64,000 bases of DNA from positions 1 to 64,000 of the forward strand of contig JANBPK010001058.1 of NCBI GenBank assembly GCA_027579435.1, read 5' to 3'. This document shows, piece after piece, positions 55,118 through 64,000 of the stretch. Numbering within the stretch: the first letter of the stretch is position 1; each line of letters begins with the position of its first letter. Source of the DNA: Candolleomyces eurysporus. Taxonomy: Eukaryota; Basidiomycota; Agaricomycetes; Agaricales; Psathyrellaceae. Under the pieces are notes generated by a model that saw nothing but the letters and a program-made list of their open reading frames with translations, ran no database searches and had not been told where the DNA came from. The position numbers and the translations under genes were made by a program.

Positions 55118-57201
55118 ATGGCCGCCNCTCNGATCGCTGTTTCTTTCTTGTGCGCCATCCTTCTCGCTGTNTTCATCCCCGTCAAGCGNGTGTACAGCGA
55201 TATTCCAAGTCTTGCGGTCGTACTTTGGCTGTTCATAGCCAACTTGATTCATGGCGTNAACAGCACTCTNTTCGCGAACACTGTAAAGGTTCAATCCTTT
55301 GTGTGGTGCGATATCTGTGAGTTCCCNTCTTNTCAGNGCTAATCCTGATTTTTCTGACTTNANNTCCAGCGACGAAATTGCTCTTGGGTGTCTATGTCGC
55401 GATTCCCGGGGCTTTCCTCTGCATTGGCCGTCGCCTGGAACTGATCTCGTCCTCGAGGAAGATCTTTGTGAATCCCGCCGTGAAGAGAAACACGATGATC
55501 TTTGAGATCGTATTCTGCTACATTATTCCCATAATTTACATGTCCCTCCGTGAGTACGCTTTCGCNGTTCANNGGNGANTNTGTCTGACGGTTATTCACA
55601 GACATCATTGCCCAGCACCATCGCTTTGANATTATTGAAGACTTTGGTTGTTTTGCTGCGGTTCACCCTTCGACCCCAGGNGTCGTTCTGGTATGGGTCC
55701 TTCCTCTCGTCTTCGCAGCCGTCTCCCTCCTTTTGTCTGGTGAGTTGGTTAAGATTCGGAGCTATGACCAAGGCTGACCAAGTGCCAGGTTTCGCGGTCA
55801 AGCATTCCCTCCGCTTCACCCAAACTCAATTCTCAGCTCATATGGAAGGNCGTACAACTGTCTCTTACTCACTCTTCGTGAGACGTGCCACGACCTGCAT
55901 TATNATGTCCCTCATNTCGGTCATTACCACCCTGTTCTCCCTGTTTTTGGTCCCGACCCTCATACCTTGGACTTCATGGGAACACGCTCACAAGGAAATG
56001 GCCAGGGCAGTGGTATTGACTGCGTCGGACGAGATCAGCAACACACGCCTGACCTGGTGGACGATTTTTGCAATGTCGGTGGCTTATGTCCTGCTTTCGT
56101 TTGCGTTGGGAGAAGAATCTCGCGATTTGNTGAAATGGGTTCACAAGACGTGGTCGAGACGAAACGAATTCTTAGGTCGGATGAAGTCTCTGAAGTATGT
56201 CGTTTCACACGTCGGCCGATTTTGCNATTACTTACGTTTACCTTNNCAGGCTCCCCCGACCTTCCCTTCCTCGTCATACTCCTCGCATTCGNCAGCCAGC
56301 CAGTCCTACGCGCTCNCTACCGCATATGGTTGACCTCAGGTCAGGTTGGGATGATATGATCGATTTNAANCCGGCGAAGTCGACCTGGTCTTCGAAGAGG
56401 TCCAATCGATCTGACGTAACATCCCCTCTTTCNAGCCCCATCTCCAGCAGAAGTCCGAGTGCCGCCTCCGTCAGNGGTGAACGGGCTGCTGTCACCGGGC
56501 AGATGTCGAGCGAAGACCAAGCATTTATGGATTCGACNCTTTCGTATCTAGGGTCNCCCACCGCGCATACCCTTGGAATCGCGTCTCCCTCGCTCAGTAC
56601 ACCCAACACTCACCTGGCTGTCCCAAGCAACGTGTCTNCACCTGTCCGTACTCCCGCCCCTGCGGCCACTGTGGTGGTACCTCGAAAGGCTGTTCCCGCT
56701 CTTTCCCTCGTCATCGCCGATCCTGTTCTCCCCTCCGACACTCCCGAGTTCACGACCCCCACAGTCCGATCACCCGCTCCTGTCAAGCCTGGNGCCACTA
56801 TCTCGTCTGTGATTCGCGCGGACTGGCCGGTACCNCCTCAGAGTCCCTCCCCGGTTGGCAGCCTCTCTTCAAGGCACGGCTCTCGCTCGCCCACTCACTC
56901 GGCTTCCTCATCNATCGAAGGAGAGGCGACGAGTTATGCCTCGCATACCTTTTCGAGTCCTACTCTAACTCAGCCTCGTAACGCCTATNTGAGGCCTTTT
57001 GAGACTTCGGGAGTAACTCCGGTCTATGGAGGGTTTGTGTCGCCACAGCACTATGCGTCTTCGTCGTCNGTAGGCCGAGGTCCATCGCTNAAGGCGAGCT
57101 TGCAGAGCTTGAGAGATAGCTGGGACAAAGGCCGTGCTAAGCACAACTCGGGCCAGTCTCGTGATGGTATTCTCATGACCGTTGTGCAAGAGACGGCGTA
57201 G
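55118..57201 (+). CDS. STE3: STE3-type pheromone receptor (receptor 1)
   Basis: Seven-transmembrane receptor that binds lipopeptide pheromones and signals mating compatibility. Five exons: 55118-55316, 55370-55549, 55602-55739, 55789-56194 and 56250-57201, giving 624 aa. Family marks: KVQSFVWCDIS at the exon 1/2 border, LGVYVAIPGAFLCIGRRLE (TM3), AQHHRF-IIEDFGC in the second extracellular region, VVLVWVLPLVFAA (TM5), TLIPWTSWE and TWWTIFAMSVAYVLLSFALGEE (TM7). The cytoplasmic tail from about residue 310 is long, Ser/Pro/Thr-rich and low complexity, and contains most of exon 5. Several Ns, none frame-shifting in the model. Exons 2 and 3 are 180 and 138 nt, as in receptor 3. Confidence 0.92.
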
Positions 57202-58769
57202 AACGGTCGGGANCTCTCTACCGTTGCTACTCCCACTCTTGCGTTCNCTCTTTTATTACGAACCATTACTGTCTGTTTTTCTGCTTCTTCTGGTCAGAGG
57301 ATTGAGAAAACTTCGACCTTCCTCCTTTCTCCTTCCGTTTTGTTTTTATCCTTTGGTTCTGGTTTAACCTTTCAACGATTTATCTTAGCCTCAGCCTTTT
57401 ATTTGCCTCTTGACGACTGTATCGAGATTTAACCCATGTAGCATAGACCACCCCCACCGCTTCCATTCATTTGCATTGATTTTCTCTGTAGCATAAAAGC
57501 CTGTCGCCTTACTCTATGTCTTTACCTGACTTTCAGATGATGGAGTCAGATAGATACCTTTGCTTCTCGAACCCTCATGTATCTTTAGCAAATAAACNCG
57601 TCCAGTTCACTATGAAAAATGATTCATGCTGATAAGTGCGACTTCAAGCGCCTCTGCCATTGCTAGCCTCAGGGCGCCTGAGCTATGATGGCGTCATAGG
57701 ATCGGCGGACACTCCCAGGCGCTCCCGCCTTATTGTCTTTGCCATCCCATTTTGGGAGCTGACAAAGCGCTCAATTGTTATCGAGACAATAAGCNCTGGC
57801 AATGCTCCAGCATACATAGGGNAATGGGATATGTGGTTCANCNTGTTTTCAATACTTCCTCTCTTCCCTCACCTGTCCTCNCGCTGGAAACGCTGAATAT
57901 CCCANCGATNACGCTCAAAACCTCAAAATCGGTTGCNNGGATGGGTTGGANGTNTGGGACGNCTTGACGACCTGTNGGAGGGAGTTGGNCGGTGGACTGG
58001 GCCTCTAGGTGCGTTTCCTTGTATTCGTGCAATTCCCAATGCCTCATGCCTTGTTGTCGTCTTTAGCAATGTTGCGCTGTGAGGAAGGTCTTACCGACTA
58101 CTGATATCGGCCTTGTTTTGGCTATCTCCCGGCGAGCGACTCCGTAGTGTCCATTCCAGGGTGAGAGGGATCCTCGTGCACTTGGTTACACTTTGTTCTA
58201 ATCCAGGACTTGTTCTCTCGCTAGACCTTGGAGAGGAATCGAGAACTTCATTGGTCGCAAGCTTCCCGGTCCGAATCTGCTGACCCGCGTGCGACATAGG
58301 ATCACTGATGCCNGATTTGGGCCTCCCATTCAACCCATTCTCTCCACCTCCTGCTTCGCCGAATCTTATCTCTCTCCTCGGGAAGTTGTTCGCTCGCCGA
58401 AANGCGCGTTTTCTCATGAACAGCGCGACTTTGTATCGCTCCGGAGATANACCATCCCAATTCGTGCAGGAGTCTAAAACGAGACAAGGCGAAACCCTAA
58501 TTTGGGTGACAGCGTGATGGCTTGTGATGGCTCTTCATTTGGAATTCACAAACTCTTCCCCAAATCNAGTCGTCGGTTTTGAAGGCGTGATGGGATGAAG
58601 GACGGGATGTTCAGACAAGGGGAACGACCAAATCTGCCCACAAGAACCGGTTGTGGACGCGCTCATAAAGACCTGGTAGCGTTGGTGATGAGTTTCGTTA
58701 CCGCCTCCAGCTTTCTCTGCTCGGGTCGTCACCACCTCATCCTCTTCACCAGCGGCGCGCAAACTCAAG
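57202..58769. other. Spacer between receptors 1 and 2
   Basis: T/C-rich after the receptor 1 stop, then N-containing sequence (57,595-57,980). I looked for short frames ending in a CaaX box on both strands and saw none. Confidence 0.5.
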
Positions 58770-60231
58770 ATGCCATCTTCCCTTCCCGGTGTGATTCCCA
58801 ATCCAGTCTACTCGACTTTCGCCTTCCTGGGATTCCTGGCTTGTGCAATCCCCTTCCCATGGCATCTCGAGGCCTGGAACACCGGCACCTGCCTTTACAT
58901 GTTCTGGTGCGGAATTGGATGCCTGAACATGTTCATTAATTCTATCGTCTGGCACGGCAACGCATTCAATTGGGCACCTGTCTGGTGCGATATCTGTAAG
59001 TTCTTACGATATTCATTATTTACTTCAATNATCTCACTATACTTCCAGCTTCGCGCATCGTTCTCGGGTGCAGCTTTGCTATCCCCGCNGCCTCCCTCTG
59101 CATCAATCGCCGTCTGTATCACATTGCCTCNTGCCAGACTGTCACTGTCTCCCGCGCTGAGAAGCGCCGGGCCGTCATGGTCGACATGGCTATTGGGCTT
59201 GGTTATCCCTGCCTCATGATTGCCTTGCGTATGTCCGCNCTTCCCCCGTGTTTGAATCAATCTAATCTTCGAAAACAGAATACATTGTTCAGGGCCACCG
59301 CTTCAACATCTTCGAGGATATTGGATGCTTCCCGTTCACCTACAACACCCCGATCGCCTTCGTCCTCGTTCACTGCCANCCCGTCCTCATCGGTCTCATT
59401 TCCGCGGTCTACTGTGCCATGAGCATTCGCTTGTTCAGGAAGAGGACTGCTCAGTTCAACGAGCTCCTCTCTGGCCACCGCAACCTCACCCATAACCGAT
59501 ACTTCCGNCTCATGCTCCTCGCTGGCATCGAGATGGCCTGCACCATTCCCCTCGGCTGCTGGACCATTGCCGTCAACGTCATGGCTGGCGTCTTCCCCTG
59601 GCTTGGTTGGGCCGATACCCACTACGGATTCTCCCGTGTTGACAAGATTCCCGCCATCATCTGGCGCAACGACCCNGCCAGCAACAGCGGCCTCGAGTTC
59701 ACTCGCTGGAGCATCGTTGTCTGCGCCATGGTCTTCTTCGCATTCTTCGGTTTCGCCGACGAGGCCAGGAAGAACTACCGCTCCGCCGTCGAGTCTGTTG
59801 CCAAGAAGGTTGGCTACTCCACTTTCACCCTCACCGGAAGCCGCACCGGCGCCTCCAGCACCATCGATGGTACCTCCTCCACCAAGAACATGGCCGACTC
59901 CATGGGCAAGATNCGACCTGTCCCTCCCGTCTTCGTCCACTCCGAGATGCTCTCCCGCCACCGCTCCATCGACTCCTTCACCAATGTCTCCGTCTCCTTC
60001 CAGGATGCTGGTGGATTGCTCGATGAGAAGGAGAAGGGCTTCTCGCCTGACGCTTCCTTCGGCGCTTTGAGCATGAGCGACATCAGCGGCACCCTTCCGG
60101 ACTACAGCAGCGACAAGGTCTCCGCCCCTCCCTCTTCGGGATCTTCCTCCGGCTCGAGCTCCCCTACGCTATCGCGACAGCCCTCGAGGTCCTCGATCGC
60201 CGTCCACCAGAGCGACCGCTCCGCTGTGTAA
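58770..60231 (+). CDS. STE3: STE3-type pheromone receptor (receptor 2)
   Basis: Three exons, 58770-58995, 59049-59228 and 59279-60231, give 452 aa. Marks: IPFPWHLEAWNTGTCLYMFW, NWAPVWCDIS, GCSFAIPAASLCINRRLYHIA, VQGHRFNIFEDIGCFPF, VLVHC-PVLIGLISAVYCAMS, HNRYF, IPLGCWTIAVN and ARKNYRSAVESVAKKVG just inside the membrane. It lacks the third and fourth introns of receptors 1 and 3. Its codon use is markedly biased to C-ending codons, unlike receptors 1 and 3, which suggests high expression or a different history. The tail is Ser/Thr-rich. It could be a non-mating-type-specific STE3-like receptor, which are common next to the locus. Confidence 0.92.
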
Positions 60232-61195
60232 AACTCTTTCGCCCTAACCACTCCTCTCCTTCCACGGTCTCCCAACAAATTCATCAAATACACGCTTAAT
60301 GCGTGTTGAACACTACCACCTGCATACCCACCTCTCGTTTCATTATCCTCTACTGTATCAAGTATCTCTGCCTGGCTTTCATCGCCAAACCCACTGTAGC
60401 CTTAGTTCTGTCTGTGTCTATACTTATCCTACTAGTTTATTAACGACCTTCAACCAGCTTATCATTAGCACATACCACTTCATATGGTGTACCTTTTAGA
60501 CTCCTCACAATACTGTCTACTAGTAGATGGTCAAAATGCAATTTAGATTCTTTACAAAACGTGTTATTCGGGATTGAACTTGAACTTGAGTGCGACTAGA
60601 TTCCGACATGAGGTGAAAGGACATGGGGATAAGGATAAAAAACGAGCGCGGGCTCGGAGAATGTGAGAGTATCGGGATGCCGTTCATCCGGATTCATCAG
60701 CCCTCAGTGAGAGACACCGCTAACCAGGTGACATCAGGTCTCTGCGAAGATGTTCCTATGTAGACTCTGACGTACCAACGGTCGAGTCAGCCATCTTATC
60801 TGGGCCGGTATTGAACGCGATCTTTGATTTTGGGGTCACAGCACGACTCAGGATAAGTAACAGGGGCCTTAGCAGGGCCCGAAGACACCCGGCCGGCTCA
60901 ATCTCTACCAGTGATGGAATCGGCCCGGCCGGAGGCCGAACTTACTGGCTCAGGAGGCGGATTGGAGCAGAGAATATTCTATACCTAGGCGCAAACCAGC
61001 TCAAGAGTACCACGTTCGGGAAAATCATGCCAACGGTTCAAATTTTTCTGTATGCACCCTTACCCTCGCTATCCGGAGGCTTGTGATGCTCTTGTGACCA
61101 GGACGCCAAGAAGTGGAGGCTGGGGTTAGGGTTTCAGGCTGCGGCAAATGCGGCTTGGAAATTAGACCCATTTGGATGACAATGAACGAATCCTC
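60232..61195. other. Spacer between receptor 2 and the pheromone gene
   Basis: Pyrimidine-rich 3' region to about 60,480, then no supported gene. A 91-codon frame at 60,811-61,086 lacks a CaaX end and any domain. Confidence 0.5.
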
Positions 61196-61202
61196 TATAA
61201 AT
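61196..61202 (+). promoter_or_regulatory. TATA box candidate of the pheromone-precursor gene
   Basis: CTATAAATA about 195 bases before the ATG at 61,393. Confidence 0.45.
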
Positions 61203-61392
61203 ACTGGCGAAAACAGATGCTGAAAGACAATTTTTGTCCAAGCCCCCCCCGCCATTGTAATACCGCCTGTAGCCGCTCTTTTCACCCCAGCTAGCCTGCG
61301 AACATCCCGATACTTTTCCTCTGCGAAATCCTCCCTTTCGCCAACCTATTGCTCCATTGCCTTATTCAACCCTTGACATCCACTCCTTCAAG

Positions 61393-61653
61393 ATGATAGC
61401 CTCAAGCACTCACGCTATTTCTGGACATATCGTCCCTCCCAGTCACCATCACCTCTCTCTCGACTTCCAAGTGGACTCATTCGAGTGCCTCTCCCTCTCG
61501 ACTCTCGACGAATTCGACTATGGAACGTTGTCAGACATGTTGGAAGCCGCTTCGACTCCTTTCCACGACGAGGGGACTGAATCAGGTCGAAGTAATGCTG
61601 TCGCTGACTCAGACACACGAGCGGGCTACGGCCAATACTGCATAATCTCATGA
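61393..61653 (+). CDS. Pheromone precursor candidate with C-terminal CaaX box
   Basis: Intronless, 86 aa, ending in GYGQYCIIS followed by the stop. CIIS is a farnesylation-type CaaX box (Cys, two aliphatic residues, Ser). Basidiomycete pheromone precursors are 40-100 aa, end in CaaX, and are cut N-terminally near charged residues about 10-15 residues before the Cys; SDTRAGYGQYC offers such a place after Asp-Thr-Arg. The body (residues 25-60) is rich in Ser, Leu, Asp and Glu, and the start has a His-rich SHHHL patch. It sits between two STE3 receptors on the same strand, as expected. A longer start upstream lacks an ATG. Other CaaX proteins are possible, but context favours a pheromone. Confidence 0.75.
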   Translation: MIASSTHAISGHIVPPSHHHLSLDFQVDSFECLSLSTLDEFDYGTLSDMLEAASTPFHDEGTESGRSNAVADSDTRAGYGQYCIIS

Positions 61654-62433
61654 TTCGGCCTTCATGTTCAGGTGAGGCATTACATTTCGCTCTTCGTAGT
61701 CGCTTTTCCTAACGTCCTGCGTCCAGATCATTTCCTCAATGCTCCGTTTTATTCGTTCACGCCATTTTACGAACGCGACGTTTTCTACGCCTCATCCTTT
61801 CTGCTTTCCCTATCTTTATTTCGCTATCGATATTTATTTAACCCATGAAAAGTGTATATGGTCCTTTTGAGCGTATCTGTAACCACTCATGTATGTTTTT
61901 GTTCTTCTCTGTACATAACGCTGGTGCGCATTTGCATCTTGTACTTGTATCTTCGTAGATAGAAAATTGGAGCAGGCTTCCACTGTCAGCTCGGCCGTGT
62001 CATGCTCGATTCGCAGCGCATCGCACCTCGAATGCGGACGCAACCATTGTCTTGTAAAGTAGATGCCAAATAACCATTGTTGCCCTGTCCAAATATACTC
62101 TGTGAATTGAAGCTGGCTGTTGAAGGGAACGTGGCCCAAATTTCATTGTACTTGATCGCCGCGCTGAATGCACTGAGGAAACTGTTTATCTATATTTGGT
62201 CATGCTGCCGTAACCAAACAGTGAGCCCTTTGTTTGTCACACGCTTGTCTGCCAAACATCAGACTTTCGCATTGTGCTGCTACCTGGCATTGTCAAAGGC
62301 TCATTGTGAGTCTTCATTGTTCCACAAAGAATGGCTGAATTTCTTTGCTTCCGAAGCTTTAATATATCCCATGCTTTGAAGAAAAAATACATCGACCTTT
62401 TCCTCTTTTTCCATCTTCATCTCCCTTCATAAT
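61654..62433. other. Spacer between pheromone gene and receptor 3
   Basis: 3' region and promoter. No second CaaX frame was found on either strand. Confidence 0.5.
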
Positions 62434-64000
62434 ATGGCTCCTCTTTATCCTGAATTCGCCCCTGTCGCTATCATTGCCTCTTTGCTCGTTCTCCTTCCCC
62501 TACCATGGCACTGGCGCGCTCGGAATGTGGCAACATTGTCTATGATATTCTGGTTTTTCGTCTCGAATCTCACCTTCGCTGTCGATGCCATCGTGTGGGG
62601 TGACAACGTAGACCTGGTAATTCCTGTTTGGTGCGATATCAGTGAGTTTCGGTCTGCCTTCGTTTCCTTCAGTGTCTGACCACTTCGACGAGTAGCCACT
62701 AAACTTATGATTGGAGCGAATATCGCACTCCCAGCATCCTGTCTTTGCATCAGCATGTACTTGGAGCGGATCGCGTCTCTCCGTAATGCACAGTCAACTC
62801 TCGCGGACAAGAGGAAGCGACAGTGGTTTGAGGCCTTCATGGGCTTTGGCCTCCCTATCATCTTTATGGTGCTTCGTAAGTTAAATTTTGTCTCCTACAA
62901 GTTGATCACCTCTGACTTGAAACAATCGCCAGATATCATTGTTCAAGGACACAGGTTCGACATCATTGAAGGCTACGGTTGCAGACCTACAACCTACTAT
63001 TCCGTCCCCGCTATCTTCATCGTTTGGATACCTCCCCTCCTTATGGCTATTGGCTCGATGATATTCTCAGGTTAACGTTTTCNTTTTTTTTTTTGTCGCT
63101 CCAGTAAACTTACTTTGGTGTCCAGTACTCGCTTTGCGTCACTTCATTATCCGTCGCCTCACCTTCGCCGCGCATCTTCAAGCATCGAAATCATCTCTCA
63201 CAACATCCAGATACTTGCGCTTGGTCGCGATGGCCTCGGTTCAAGTAGTCGGCTCCATCACAATCACCTCGTACAACATTTGGTTCACCTCTATGGCTAT
63301 CCCTATTCGTCCCTGGACGAATTGGGCCGACGTCCATTCGGATTTTTGGCGCATCGACCAATTTCCTATAAGGTTTACACCTAAAATTGTTCAAAGTGGT
63401 TTCTATGTGGTGTGGTGGATGGTCCCCATACCGACTTTTTTGTTTGTTGCCTTCTTTGCATTCGGAAACGATGCAGTAGACGAGTACAAAAAATGCTTCT
63501 CGTGGATCAAGGAGAAGGTGTTCCGTCGATCCAAGCCTGTCGACTTCACGAAGGCTCCAAAAGGTTTCTCATTTGTCAAGTTCTCGAGGTACGTCAGATT
63601 CTAGTCACTGGATCTTTCTCGTCTGACACGAGTGTTATGCAGTTCCAACCCTACCATCCCTCCTATTTCAAAGCCGGTCTTACAGTCCACAACGTCGTCG
63701 GACTATACTCTTCCCCCATACGAATCTACTGCGCGAATGACTATGTCTTCTCTCTACAACACTATCACGACATTCCCTGAACCTGAAAGCAAACAAGACG
63801 AGTACAAATACAGCCTCCGCGAATCGACGACCACGATAGGAAGCACCACCCGACACAATCTTGGGATGCAGCCTAAAGCAATCGGGTCATACAGCGACCT
63901 TTCGATGACGTCGCCTACAGTCATTGATGTCACTCCCTCTGAAGCTACCTTCCGGGGTGACTCTGTCGTTAAGGATAAATTCTCGCCCTTACCCCCACTT
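62434..64000 (+). CDS. STE3: STE3-type pheromone receptor (receptor 3), 3' partial
   Basis: Five exons visible: 62434-62641, 62696-62875, 62933-63070, 63126-63588 and 63643 to the window edge, giving 449 residues so far with no stop. Marks: LPLPWHWRARNVATLSMIFWFF, VIPVWCDI, MIGANIALPASCLCISMYLERIA, DIIVQGHRFDIIEGYGCRP, IFIVWIPPLLMAIG, RYLRLVAMASVQ, RPWTNWADVHSDF and FVAFFAFGNDAVDEYKKC. The intron layout equals that of receptor 1 (exons 2 and 3 of 180 and 138 nt), so these two form one subgroup. A run of T with one N lies in intron 3. The Ser/Thr-rich tail continues past the window. Confidence 0.92.

Noticed and set aside
60811..61086. Second pheromone-like small frame
   Set aside because: No CaaX end; Arg-rich and without a precursor-like layout.

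Overview
The window is nuclear DNA of a filamentous basidiomycete, most likely an agaricomycete. Genes carry many short introns (about 48-80 nt) with GTRNGT donors, CTNAN/CTGAC-like branch sites and YAG acceptors. The right end holds several STE3-type pheromone receptors plus a CaaX pheromone-precursor candidate, which is the architecture of a homobasidiomycete pheromone/receptor (B-type) mating locus. I could not identify the species. All gene models were spliced by hand from the sequence.

Left part (1-16.6 kb): the 3' end of a gene with a nuclease-like motif; a Q/Y-rich protein gene; prefoldin subunit 3 (minus strand) divergent from MRD1, a five-RRM pre-rRNA processing factor. One MRD1 intron carries two tandem copies of a probable box C/D snoRNA. 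This block is followed by a decayed second copy (about 12.1-16.6 kb): a short intact paralogue of the Q/Y-rich gene, a prefoldin pseudogene, and an MRD1 pseudogene that still contains a snoRNA copy.

Middle (17-37 kb): a small protein with a dsRBD-like tail; a broken 5' copy and then a long two-repeat Myb (telobox-like) gene whose frame is interrupted at G runs and Ns; a cluster of short genes (25.6, 27.0, 28.5 and 31.0 kb) sharing a Tyr-Gly-His-Asn-Pro motif that also occurs in the 4.7 and 12.1 kb genes; an N/Q-rich prion-like 551-aa protein; and a membrane protein with a coiled coil.

Right part (39-64 kb): four tandem berberine-bridge-enzyme-like FAD oxidases (secreted, histidyl-FAD type) and one decayed copy, produced in part by a segmental duplication that also carried the tail of an F-box gene; an F-box gene; then three STE3-like receptors and one pheromone-precursor candidate. 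Single Ns are dense from about 52 to 60 kb, which could reflect unresolved alleles near a mating locus or low coverage.

Themes: ribosome biogenesis and chaperone housekeeping genes with an intronic snoRNA, lineage-specific low-complexity genes, secreted oxidases, and mating recognition. Repeated local duplication followed by decay shaped most of the window.
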